NCBI GenBank assembly: GCA_937941765.1
Contig: CALDGQ010000092.1
Coordinates: 1-36,580 of the forward strand
Reading direction: 5' to 3'
Origin: an uncultured Saprospiraceae bacterium
GTDB lineage: Bacteria; Bacteroidota; Bacteroidia; Chitinophagales; Saprospiraceae
DNA length: 36,580 bases
Part shown: positions 8,646 through 16,949 of the stretch, piece after piece
How positions within the stretch are numbered: position 1 is the first letter of the stretch
Layout of the letters: each line of letters starts with the position of its first letter
Notes under the pieces: generated by a model
Database searches by the model: none
Told to the model about the DNA's origin: nothing
What the model saw: only the letters and a program-made list of their open reading frames with translations
Program-made: the position numbers and the translations under genes

Positions 8646-9851
8646 ATGAAAAATCCGTTTTTAATTTTTTGCATTTTTATCCTATCAACCTTATTCAACA
8701 ATCCAATAACCGCTCAAAGTCCATGTGTTTATCAAACAGATAGTAATGGAAATTCACAATGGATAAATGGTCAAACAGGTGAACCTTGTCCATTCCCGAT
8801 CTTAACAGCGGTTCCTTATCTCAGGATTAATCCAGATGCAAGATCAGCTGGAATGGGCGATGTTGGGATTGCTACATCCGGAGATGCAAATGCTATATTA
8901 TTTAATTTTTCAAAAATTTCGTTTTCAGATCAACAATTTGGAATTTCAACTAACTATACACCATATCCAAAAAGAACAACTATTTTGTCAACAGTCAATA
9001 GTCATGACATTTCTATAAATGGATTTTTCAAATTGGATCCCAAAAGTACAGTAGGTGTTGGTCTTCGTATGTATAACTCAAGTATAATATTAAACGATTC
9101 ACCTCCTCAAATCGGAAATCTTCCTGAAAATCGTAAAGCATCAGATGCTTATTTAAATCTGTCATTTGCTAGAAAATTATCGAATCATTTTTCTGCCTCT
9201 CTTGGTCTAAAATATATTTATTCCAACTTAGATATTGCCGAATCTCCAATTATTGATGCTGGTAATTCTTACGCGCTCGATATTGGTTTTAATTATCAAA
9301 ATGACTTTTCTTTATTTAAAAAGAACTCCAACTTATCAGTCGGATTGGCGATAAAAGATGCTGGTACAAAAATGAAATATGGCTTAGGTTTTGGACAATT
9401 TTTACCAACTAAATTAGGAATCGGATCTGCATTAAAAACATATCTCAATGACAAACATTCGATAACGTTCGCGGCAGATGCAAACAAATTGTTAGTCCCA
9501 ACACCATCAGATTTTACATTTACAGAAGATACAGGTGCATTTGAAGGAATGTTTCAATCTTTTGTAGATTCACCAGGTGGATTAAATGAAGAACTCAGTG
9601 AAATCGCCTATTCTTTTGGTGCTGAATATATGTTTAAAGAAAAGCTAGCGGTAAGAGCAGGATACTTTTCAGAAGACCCATTTAAAGGAGACAGAAAATA
9701 CTTCACTTTAGGAACTGGATTTACCCATAAAATATTTACCTGGAATATATCCTATTCACATGCAACCAACAGTACAAATGCATTTAATTTAAATAAAACA
9801 ATGCGTTTTTCTATGCTGGTTAATTTAGAGAAATTAAAGAAGAAAGAGTAA
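8646..9851 (+). CDS. PorV-family outer-membrane protein (copy 3, diverged)
   Basis: The 401-residue protein keeps the PorV signature ILTAVPYLRINPDARSAGMGD and the motif VPTPSDF that the other copies share as LLVPTPS. It has a signal peptide (MKNPFLIFCIFILSTLF) and the cysteine-bracketed segment in altered form (QWINGQTGEPC). It is clearly less similar to copies 1 and 2 than they are to each other. It lacks the acidic DEDG loop, and the FNSSKLAFA motif has changed to FNFSKISFS. It ends with a lysine-rich tail (NLEKLKKKE) rather than the FEAFSADE end of the others. It is separated from copy 2 by 172 nt with no convincing terminator, so read-through is possible. A PorV-like barrel role is likely, but its cargo and partners are unknown. 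Confidence 0.82.
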   Translation: MKNPFLIFCIFILSTLFNNPITAQSPCVYQTDSNGNSQWINGQTGEPCPFPILTAVPYLRINPDARSAGMGDVGIATSGDANAILFNFSKISFSDQQFGISTNYTPYPKRTTILSTVNSHDISINGFFKLDPKSTVGVGLRMYNSSIILNDSPPQIGNLPENRKASDAYLNLSFARKLSNHFSASLGLKYIYSNLDIAESPIIDAGNSYALDIGFNYQNDFSLFKKNSNLSVGLAIKDAGTKMKYGLGFGQFLPTKLGIGSALKTYLNDKHSITFAADANKLLVPTPSDFTFTEDTGAFEGMFQSFVDSPGGLNEELSEIAYSFGAEYMFKEKLAVRAGYFSEDPFKGDRKYFTLGTGFTHKIFTWNISYSHATNSTNAFNLNKTMRFSMLVNLEKLKKKE

Positions 9852-9910
9852 AAAATAGAAAAGCTATTAATTTAGAAGTAACAACAAACCTCAACTTGAT
9901 TTAATTCCTT

Positions 9911-9960
9911 GTCATTTTGAGCTTTCGCTCCCGACAGCAGTTCGGGAGTGAAACCGAAAA
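9911..9960. repeat. Intergenic palindromic repeat (CTCCCGA...TCGGGAG)
   Basis: The inverted arms CTCCCGA (9928-9934) and TCGGGAG (9942-9948) sit in a stretch beginning GTCATTTTGAG. Short palindromes of this CCCGA/TCGGG kind are common between genes in Bacteroidota. No T tract follows, so it is not itself an intrinsic terminator. Confidence 0.5.
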
Positions 9961-9964
9961 ATAA

Positions 9965-10001
9965 AAAACACTCAACGTGCATATTGCGCATTGAGTGTTT
10001 T
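9965..10001. terminator. Bidirectional terminator between porV copy 3 and rnpB
   Basis: The arms AAAACACTCAA and TTGAGTGTTTT enclose an inner GTGC/GCGC stem. On the minus strand the hairpin runs into a T tract (six A residues at 9963-9968 on the plus strand), which suits termination of rnpB just after its 3' end. On the plus strand the T tract is shorter but could stop transcription from porV copy 3. Confidence 0.75.
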
Positions 10002-10015
10002 GAATTACTAAAAAA

Positions 10016-10425
10016 TTGCAAACCTATAAGCCGGATTTTGTCCACATCCAAAGATATGGTCTTATCATTTATCTAGTACTGACATCACTATCAGCATCTA
10101 TCTGCCTACCCCTTCCAATAAGTGACGAATCACTAGTTGAGCGTGCAACTCAACTTCCATAAGACCCGAAGGTCATCAGGAATTCGAAATGTACATGGCA
10201 TTTCAACTCGCAAGGTTTATCCCAATAAGATATTACTACCTTTTTGCGTGCGCTCTTACCGCACGTTTTCACCTTTTCCTCAATTTTAACATCGAGGTAG
10301 TTTTTTTCTGCGACACTTTCTGTCCCCGATTGCTCGGAGCCCATTCGTTAAATGGTGCAATGCACTACGTTGTCCGGACTTTCCTCATTCCCGATTGCTC
10401 AGGACCGCGATAAGACGGTTTGCAA
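10016..10425 (-). ncRNA. rnpB: RNase P RNA (bacterial type A)
   Basis: Read on the minus strand, this has the conserved RNase P landmarks in order: GAGGAAAGTCCGGAC near the 5' end, GACAGAAAGTGTCGCAGAAA, GGTAAGAGCGCAC, AGATAAATGATAAGACC, and ACAAAATCCGGCTTATAGG at the 3' end. Helix P1 is visible as 10016-10024 pairing with 10417-10425 (TTGCAAACC with GGTTTGCAA), which sets the approximate ends. Two hairpins capped by GCAA tetraloops share the 11-mer GAGCAATCGGG; one is the P3-type hairpin near the 5' end. The RNA processes tRNA 5' ends. The 3' end is followed at once by the hairpin at 9965-10001. The gene is divergent from the sensor kinase. The exact mature ends are inferred from P1. Confidence 0.95.
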
Positions 10426-10563
10426 AAGCTCTTTAGTAGTTGATAAACACTAAATTACGTAATATAATTCCAAAATAAATCATGAAATATGGTGCAATTA
10501 TTGTGACATAAAAATTGATTACAAAAAGGGCAATTCCCTATAGACATATTATGAATTTATTAA

Positions 10564-10571
10564 TATATTTG
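10564..10571 (+). promoter_or_regulatory. Candidate -7 promoter element for the sensor kinase
   Basis: TATATTTG matches TAnnTTTG exactly and lies 44 nt before the kinase ATG at 10616. No clear -33 TTG is seen at the standard distance, so the element rests on the -7 match and its position. Confidence 0.45.
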
Positions 10572-10615
10572 TAACGCTGGACCGCAAGCAGAAAACTTCC
10601 TGATCCTATCGATTT

Positions 10616-13600
10616 ATGAATAAAAAGCAGACTTATTTAATCATAATTACATTGCTGTTATTTATTACAGCAGTTTGGTATGAAACGCATGTCAAGTACA
10701 TCGTCAATCTGAAAGGATATATCTCTGATATTGAAACCTTTCTGCATACCCAAGAAAAAGAAGTCGAAGATTTCTTTAACGATTCTGATTTTATACAATT
10801 TCAAGTTTTCAAACAAGATACAGCAGCTGATAAACAGGAAGACATCAACTACAACCCTTATGTTGCGAAGCTAGCCGGCAAACCTTTTACACTAAATATT
10901 TACAAAGGCGACTCTTTAGTTTTTTGGTCCAATAATCATATTGAGCCAAACAAAGCCGAGTTGTCAAATCCCGCAACCATCAGAGAAAGTAAATTTCTCA
11001 GTTTGGATAATGGGTATTATCAGCAAATAAAACAATCGTATAAAAATAAAAATTTAGATAAAGGGTTTTATACCGTTATCGCACTGATTCCAATTAAGTA
11101 TCAGTATTCATTGTCGAGCGAGTATCTAAACGAACATTATGTTGCAGACAAAAACATTCCTGCATCTGTTGATATTCAATCTTCTGTTACGAAATATCCA
11201 GTATTGAATCGACGTGGAGATCCCATATTTTATATGAATGCAAGGGGACCACTCCGCAAAGTTTCAGAAATGCAACTACTGCTATTTCTTTATCTCTCTG
11301 CATTTTTCTCATTTATAGTTTTGATCAATTCTATTGCAAAAACAATTGCGAATACCAAAGAAAGATGGTTGGGAGCACTGTTTTTCGGACTAAGTGTTTT
11401 TGGATTAAAGATGATGGCAAATGCGTTGAAACTATCTCAGAAATTTTCAGAACTGCCGTTGTTCGAACCAACAGTCAATTCTGCATTTTTGGGAGCATCC
11501 CTTGGAGATCTTATTATCAATATCATTTTGCTTTTATGGGTAATGTTATTTTTTCATAAAGATTTTCCTGTCAGCAATTACAATAATTTTTCGAATGCCA
11601 AATCCTATTCATTGGCAGTCCTAAATTATTTTTCAGTATTTATGGGATTTTCTGTCGTTATCTTTTTGTTCAAGAGTTTGGTTTTGGACACACAGATTGA
11701 ATTCAATTTTGAAAACATTTTTAATCTGGGGTTCCAAGGGTTGTTAGCCATCTTTTGCATTATTTTAATGTTACTTTCATTATTCTTGTTTAGCCACAGG
11801 ATGATGATGATGGTTAATAACATGACACTTCCAATAAAGAAACAATACATTGCAATTGGAATCTCAACGTTGTTGGCAGCACCACTTTTAATATCTTGGG
11901 CCCCATCGCTAAATTTACCAAGCTTTTGGTTAATTGCCATTGCATTTTTCTATCTGACGTTTTTTCACTTTTTCATTAACAGCCCGATGCCTCCATTCCA
12001 ATGGTTGATATCATGGATTTTCATCTTCTCGATATTCCCTGCTGTTATGATTGTAAAATACAACTCGGATAAAGATATAGAAGATAGGATTACGTTTGCT
12101 AAGGATTTAAGTGTTATCAATGATCACAAAGCCGAAGCAAATATTTTAAAACTCCGATCCAATATTCTAGAAGATACAATTATCAGAAATGCATTGTTAT
12201 CACCACCTGGTTTTGACTTTGACAAATCGTTTGTAGACAATCAGATCAAAAAGTATTTTTCTGAAGATCCATACTTGTTTAATAATTATAGTTATTCACT
12301 TTTTGCTTATCACAGAGGAAATAAAGCCAAAGGATTCAAGGAACAAACTAAGTCCTATCCTCAATTGATTTCAGATATTGGTCCTCAGTTTCCAGTAGAC
12401 CATCCGGAAATTAGCTATCATTCTACCGCCGAGGGAAAATTAGGTTATCTCTGGGAACTGCATAAATCCGATGATACCAGATCATTTCAATTGATGATGG
12501 TATTGAAAAGACAAGTACGTGAATATTCAAAAGTGTACACAGAGTTATTGATTGACAATCAGTTCAAAAATTTTGTCGATCTAAACAAGTACAACTTTGC
12601 GATTTACAAGGATGGCACTCGCTTTGATTTTCATGGTAATAAGTATGCCCCTAATTTAGACATGAAAGTTCTTCCTACAAAAGGAAATCATCTTCATCTG
12701 AATAATGAGAGTTCTGACATTGTTTACAAAAGTAAAAATGATGTCGTTGCTGTCATTGGGCTACAAAGTGCAGGAAGAGGATTTTGGAATGACGTCATTT
12801 CTATTTTCGCCTATATTTTCACCTTACTAACAATGATTGCCTTCGTAATTAGTTTGTTAAATTCTGTTTTAAGATTTTTCCCTAAAGCACTCAATATTTC
12901 GATCAAGAGAAACTTGTCGATGAGAAATACAATTCAATTTGCTGTGATCGGAATGATCTTAGGAGCTTTTATTTCTATTGCCTTTGTATCTTTTTGGTTT
13001 TTTAGTGAATCCTCAGAAGATTATCATGAAGCACGATTGGAAAGAAAGACCCGCTCTGTAATGACGGATTCAAAGCATGAGATCGACATTTTAAAAATAA
13101 ATAAAGACTCTATCAGTGCATTGAAAAAACTAGTTGTTGCCATCTCTGAAATTCACCGAATGGATTTAAATCTTTTTGATTTGAATGGGCAATTGATTAG
13201 CTCATCTGAAAATGATATCTACGACAAAAAAATCTTAACCCGTCAAATGGAAACGAAAGCTTACCGGGCACTTTCCATTTTAGAAGACAATATTTATAAA
13301 GATGTTGAAAAAGTTGGTGATTTGGAATACAAGACGGCTTATGTCCCATTAGAAAACTCTAATGAAGAAGTATTGGCCTATATGGGTTTACCATATTATT
13401 CCAAGCAAAGAAAACAACGTACAGACGTTTATGCATTTATGGGCCATATGATGAGTGTATATGTGTTCTTGCTCTTGGTCGCAGGTGTCATTGCACTATG
13501 GGTATCCAATAGAGTGACCAAACCAATTTCACAAATTGAGGCCAAACTTAAAAATGTACAACTCGGTGGTAAAAACGAACCTATTCAGTGGGATGGTGAT

Positions 13601-14398
13601 GATGAATTAGGTCGATTGATTGAAGAATACAACAATATGATTTTGAAACTGGATGATAGTGCGAAATTGTTGGCAAAATCAGAGAGAGAAGGTGCATGGC
13701 GTGAAATGGCTCAACAAGTAACACACGAAATTAACAATCCATTGACTCCGATGAAACTGAACATGCAACACATGATCTATTTCATCAAGCGTGAAACAGA
13801 TCCAGATGAAATCATCAAGAAAGTAACCGATGTATCTGACACCGTGATTCAACAGATAGACAACCTATCTAAGATCTCTCGTGAATTTGCCAACTTCGTC
13901 AAAATGCCTAGAGCTGACAATAAGAAATTTGTTATCAATTCTCTTGTTAGAAAATCTTTCTCATTGTACAAAGAGGATGATACTATGAATTGGCAAATGG
14001 ATCTTCCTGCGAAAGAATTCGTTGTATTTGGAGATATCAATCACATTTCAAGAGTATTGACAAATCTTTTGAAAAATGCTAAAGAAGCCATTCCTGATAG
14101 TCGAAGAGGTGAAATCAAACTTGAACTGTACCAAGAAGCTAGCAAGATTGTAATCAAAGTTACAGACAACGGTGAAGGTATTCCGGATGATAAAAGAGAT
14201 AAAGTTTTTGTTCCAAATTTCACCACCAAACGTTCTGGTACGGGACTTGGATTGGCGATCAGTAAGAGTATTATCAATTCTATCGATGGAGAAATTTATT
14301 TCGAAACTGATCTTGGTGTTGGTACTAAATTTTTCATTGAACTTCCATTGGTTAATAAGGAATTTCCTAAGTTAGAGAAGGAGCCAGTTATTTCTTAA
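10616..14398 (+). CDS. Large NtrY-like sensor histidine kinase
   Basis: The 1260-residue membrane sensor kinase has an unusual layout. A first transmembrane helix (about 7-24) is followed by an extracytoplasmic segment to about 215. A bundle of roughly seven hydrophobic helices spans 218-480, then comes a second extracytoplasmic region (about 490-720). Two helices near 725-795, a third extracytoplasmic region and a helix near 940-962 lead into HAMP (RVTKPISQIEAKL). The cytoplasmic end has the H box TQQVTHEINNPLTPMK-like sequence with phospho-acceptor His1037, the N box NLLKNAKEAIP, and the G boxes DNGEGIPDDK and GTGLGLAISKSI. All kinase motifs look intact. No response regulator is adjacent, so it is an orphan and its target and signal are unknown. 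The closest general relatives are NtrY-type kinases. Confidence 0.88.
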   Translation: MNKKQTYLIIITLLLFITAVWYETHVKYIVNLKGYISDIETFLHTQEKEVEDFFNDSDFIQFQVFKQDTAADKQEDINYNPYVAKLAGKPFTLNIYKGDSLVFWSNNHIEPNKAELSNPATIRESKFLSLDNGYYQQIKQSYKNKNLDKGFYTVIALIPIKYQYSLSSEYLNEHYVADKNIPASVDIQSSVTKYPVLNRRGDPIFYMNARGPLRKVSEMQLLLFLYLSAFFSFIVLINSIAKTIANTKERWLGALFFGLSVFGLKMMANALKLSQKFSELPLFEPTVNSAFLGASLGDLIINIILLLWVMLFFHKDFPVSNYNNFSNAKSYSLAVLNYFSVFMGFSVVIFLFKSLVLDTQIEFNFENIFNLGFQGLLAIFCIILMLLSLFLFSHRMMMMVNNMTLPIKKQYIAIGISTLLAAPLLISWAPSLNLPSFWLIAIAFFYLTFFHFFINSPMPPFQWLISWIFIFSIFPAVMIVKYNSDKDIEDRITFAKDLSVINDHKAEANILKLRSNILEDTIIRNALLSPPGFDFDKSFVDNQIKKYFSEDPYLFNNYSYSLFAYHRGNKAKGFKEQTKSYPQLISDIGPQFPVDHPEISYHSTAEGKLGYLWELHKSDDTRSFQLMMVLKRQVREYSKVYTELLIDNQFKNFVDLNKYNFAIYKDGTRFDFHGNKYAPNLDMKVLPTKGNHLHLNNESSDIVYKSKNDVVAVIGLQSAGRGFWNDVISIFAYIFTLLTMIAFVISLLNSVLRFFPKALNISIKRNLSMRNTIQFAVIGMILGAFISIAFVSFWFFSESSEDYHEARLERKTRSVMTDSKHEIDILKINKDSISALKKLVVAISEIHRMDLNLFDLNGQLISSSENDIYDKKILTRQMETKAYRALSILEDNIYKDVEKVGDLEYKTAYVPLENSNEEVLAYMGLPYYSKQRKQRTDVYAFMGHMMSVYVFLLLVAGVIALWVSNRVTKPISQIEAKLKNVQLGGKNEPIQWDGDDELGRLIEEYNNMILKLDDSAKLLAKSEREGAWREMAQQVTHEINNPLTPMKLNMQHMIYFIKRETDPDEIIKKVTDVSDTVIQQIDNLSKISREFANFVKMPRADNKKFVINSLVRKSFSLYKEDDTMNWQMDLPAKEFVVFGDINHISRVLTNLLKNAKEAIPDSRRGEIKLELYQEASKIVIKVTDNGEGIPDDKRDKVFVPNFTTKRSGTGLGLAISKSIINSIDGEIYFETDLGVGTKFFIELPLVNKEFPKLEKEPVIS

Positions 14399-14431
14399 AG
14401 GATGTTTTAGCTTGAATACGTATTTACGACT

Positions 14432-14496
14432 AAAGGCACAAAGGGTCACAAAGCTTGTATAATTTGCTTGGTATTTCTTAGTGCCTTTGTGCCTTT
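14432..14496. repeat. Intergenic inverted repeat, AAAGGCACAAAGG family
   Basis: The perfect 13-bp arms AAAGGCACAAAGG (14432-14444) and CCTTTGTGCCTTT (14484-14496) are separated by 39 nt. Similarity continues on either side (GGTCACAAAG; CTTAGTGCC). A related element with CACTAAGGCAC arms lies at 24351-24440, and a degraded one near 16761. The right arm overlaps the only GTG and TTG start candidates of the following desaturase gene. Confidence 0.72.
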
Positions 14497-16019
14497 GCGG
14501 TAAAATCAACTCGCATTTCGTATTTTGCAAAAAAGTACAATTAACTATCAAAACATCTTCCAAAAAAGTAATCGTAATCGGAGCAGGAATCGCCGGAATC
14601 GCCTCAGCCATTCGCATGGCCGCAAGAGGATATAAAGTAGATGTTTTTGAATCCAATCCTTACCCTGGTGGAAAATTAACAGAGATCCAATCAGGTGATT
14701 ATCGATTTGATGCGGGTCCTTCCCTCTTCACGATGCCAGAATATATCAATGCATTATTTGAATGTGCTGGCGAACAAATGTCGGATCACTTTAGATATGA
14801 AAAACTGGAAGTAATTTGTAATTATTTCTGGGAGGATGGAACCGCGCTCTCCGCTTTTGCGGATACCGAGCAGTTTAAAAAGGAGGTGACCGATAAATTA
14901 GAAGTATCTGGTAATCGAATTGATGCCGCATTAAAAGAATCACAACGAAAGTACGATCTGACTGGTAAAATTTTTCTTGAGAAATCACTTCACAAAAAAG
15001 AGACTTGGTTAAAGACGGATGTAGCAAAAGCAATGTTACAAACTCCATCGATGGGTATCTTCAAATCAATGCACGCTGTCAATCAAAAAATTTTAGGTAA
15101 TAAAAAACTAGTTCAATTATTTGATCGGTACGCCACTTACAATGGTTCCAATCCATATAAAGCATCTGGAATGTTGACCATCATCCCTCATTTTGAATAT
15201 GGTATCGGTGCTTTTTTTCCAAAAGGTGGAATGCATCAAATTACAATGAGTTTGTTTGAGTTGGCTAAAAGAAAAGGTGTTACGTTCCATTTCAATAAGT
15301 TAGTAACAGAAATTATACACGAAAAAGGAAATGTTGTCGGAGTAAAAGTAAACAAGGAAAGTATCAAAGCAGATCGAGTCATTAGCAATATGGACATCTA
15401 CCCTACTTATAAAAAATTGCTACCTACGGTTAAAGCACCCATGAAAATTTTGAATCAAGAGAAATCGAGTTCAGCACTTATTTTTTATTGGGGAATACAG
15501 CAGCAATTTCCAACATTAGAGTTACACAATATTTTATTTAGTGAAAATTACAAGGAAGAATTTGACCATATCGCGAAAGGAAAAATTGCAACGGATCCAA
15601 CCGTTTATATCAATATTACTTCTAAGCACAATCCAACAGACGCACCTATTGGTTGTGAAAATTGGTTTACGATGATCAACGTTCCATACAATGATGGACA
15701 AGATTGGGACGCACTTATTGCTACGGCTAGAAAAAACATCATTCAAAAAATCAATCGTATTTTAAAATTAGATATTGAATCATTAATAACTTGTGAATCT
15801 ATCCTTGACCCTAGAACAATTGAATCGAAAACGGGTTCTAATTCTGGAGCTTTGTATGGTTATAGTTCCAATAGTATGATGGCAGCATTTTTTAGACATA
15901 AAAATTTCTCTACAAAAATAAAAGGTTTATACTTTTGTGGTGGAAGTGTGCATCCTGGAGGTGGGATTCCACTATGTTTACTATCCGCAAAAATTGTGGA
16001 CGATGTCATGCATGAGTAA
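14481..16019 (+). CDS. crtD: Carotenoid desaturase, CrtI/CrtD family (probably 1-hydroxycarotenoid 3,4-desaturase)
   Basis: This is an FAD-dependent amine-oxidase-fold carotenoid desaturase. The dinucleotide-binding motif VIVIGAGIAGIASAIR is at about 30-45, followed by YPGGKLTEI, DAGPSLFTMPE and the C-terminal CGGSVHPGGGIPLCLL. The DAGPSLFTM signature, rather than the GPTVITxP form of many CrtI phytoene desaturases, makes me favour CrtD. The neighbouring CruF-like gene would supply the 1-hydroxylated substrate CrtD needs. CrtI remains possible, and no crtB is present in the window. The start is uncertain: the frame opens after a stop at 14460, with only GTG (14481) or TTG (14487), both inside a repeat arm. 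The usual family start would fall near an in-frame ATC at 14547, giving about 490 residues. The gene is followed 26 nt later by cruF. Confidence 0.82.
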   Translation: MPLCLCGKINSHFVFCKKVQLTIKTSSKKVIVIGAGIAGIASAIRMAARGYKVDVFESNPYPGGKLTEIQSGDYRFDAGPSLFTMPEYINALFECAGEQMSDHFRYEKLEVICNYFWEDGTALSAFADTEQFKKEVTDKLEVSGNRIDAALKESQRKYDLTGKIFLEKSLHKKETWLKTDVAKAMLQTPSMGIFKSMHAVNQKILGNKKLVQLFDRYATYNGSNPYKASGMLTIIPHFEYGIGAFFPKGGMHQITMSLFELAKRKGVTFHFNKLVTEIIHEKGNVVGVKVNKESIKADRVISNMDIYPTYKKLLPTVKAPMKILNQEKSSSALIFYWGIQQQFPTLELHNILFSENYKEEFDHIAKGKIATDPTVYINITSKHNPTDAPIGCENWFTMINVPYNDGQDWDALIATARKNIIQKINRILKLDIESLITCESILDPRTIESKTGSNSGALYGYSSNSMMAAFFRHKNFSTKIKGLYFCGGSVHPGGGIPLCLLSAKIVDDVMHE

Positions 16020-16045
16020 ATGTTATTTATTAATGTGTAGTAAAA

Positions 16046-16705
16046 ATGGAAACACAAATTCAAATGAATCAGAATAATAAAAGCTGGCTTTATATCGGTG
16101 TGCTCATCGTGTTATATTGTGTGGGAATTCTTGGGATTACGATAAATATTTTTCCTGCTTTCATTTACCTCACTCCTATCAACTTGTTAGTTTCTACCAT
16201 TATCATTTTATCTTTTCATCAAGAATGGGGACGAGATTTCATTTTGTTTACAATCATAACTTATCTACTTGGTTTTTCGATTGAATATTTAGGTGTAAAC
16301 ACGGGCCTTATTTTTGGCGTTTATACTTATGGAGATGTATTAGGACCAAAAGTTGGAGACACGCCTTTGATGATTGGCGTAAATTGGTTGATGCTGAGTT
16401 ACGCTGCTGGCATCACTGTTAATCACGTTTTGGGGGACAAAAATTTCATTCTCAAAAGTATAGTGGGCGCATCTATTCTTGTCACGCTTGACTTCCTGAT
16501 AGAACCAGTTGCCATCAAATACAATTTCTGGAGTTGGGAAGATGTCACCATTCCACTTAAAAATTATATTGCTTGGTTTTTAATCGCCTTTACTATTCAA
16601 CTTTTTTTTAATTTAGTAGCAGGGAAATCCAGAAACAAAGTAGCCATTGCGTTGTTAATATTACAGTTCTTTTTCTTTGGATTTTTGTGTTTGTTGTTGA
16701 ATTGA
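16046..16705 (+). CDS. cruF: Carotenoid biosynthesis membrane protein, CruF-like hydratase
   Basis: The 219-residue integral membrane protein has about seven hydrophobic helices. It carries motifs of the DUF422/CruF family: EYLGVNTGLIFGVYTYGD, DTPLMIGVNWLML, DFLIEPVAIKYNFWSWE and PLKNYIAWF. CruF adds water across the 1,2 double bond of the acyclic end of a carotenoid such as gamma-carotene or lycopene. A few family members have been described with other roles, so the exact reaction is inferred. It begins 26 nt after the desaturase and is surely co-transcribed with it. The first ATG is 16046; a second ATG six codons later is also possible. Together with the desaturase and CrtZ it suggests a monocyclic hydroxylated carotenoid. 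Confidence 0.82.
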   Translation: METQIQMNQNNKSWLYIGVLIVLYCVGILGITINIFPAFIYLTPINLLVSTIIILSFHQEWGRDFILFTIITYLLGFSIEYLGVNTGLIFGVYTYGDVLGPKVGDTPLMIGVNWLMLSYAAGITVNHVLGDKNFILKSIVGASILVTLDFLIEPVAIKYNFWSWEDVTIPLKNYIAWFLIAFTIQLFFNLVAGKSRNKVAIALLILQFFFFGFLCLLLN

Positions 16706-16760
16706 GTAGTTGGTTTTAATACAAAGATTATTAAGCGACAAGTCGCTGAGAACGTATTTT

Positions 16761-16800
16761 AACACAAAGATCACCTAAGAAACAAAGTTCACAAAGGATC
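16761..16800. repeat. Degraded copy of the CACAAAG-type intergenic repeat
   Basis: The sequence AACACAAAGATCACCTAAG followed by TTCACAAAGG resembles one arm of the repeat at 14432-14496 and 24351-24440, but no matching second arm is seen. The 244-nt gap 16706-16949 also has a short hairpin AGCGACAAGTCGCT near 16734 and no supported gene. Confidence 0.35.
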
Positions 16801-16949
16801 TTGTTTCATATAACGCCAGATGCAGAAATAGCAAAAAAACGCAGAAAGACCAAGTATCCAAGTCGCAATACTACGATATATTTTTAGAGAATGGTGTAAC
16901 CGTTCGACCACACAAATGCAACATAGAAATCGAAATCTAAAACAAAAAA

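Noticed and set aside
9911..9960. Palindrome considered as a CRISPR repeat or attachment site
   Set aside because: There is only one copy, no regular spacers, and no integrase or cas gene anywhere in the window.
10150..10413. Open frames on both strands across the RNase P region
   Set aside because: They overlap the highly conserved rnpB landmarks and encode no recognisable protein.
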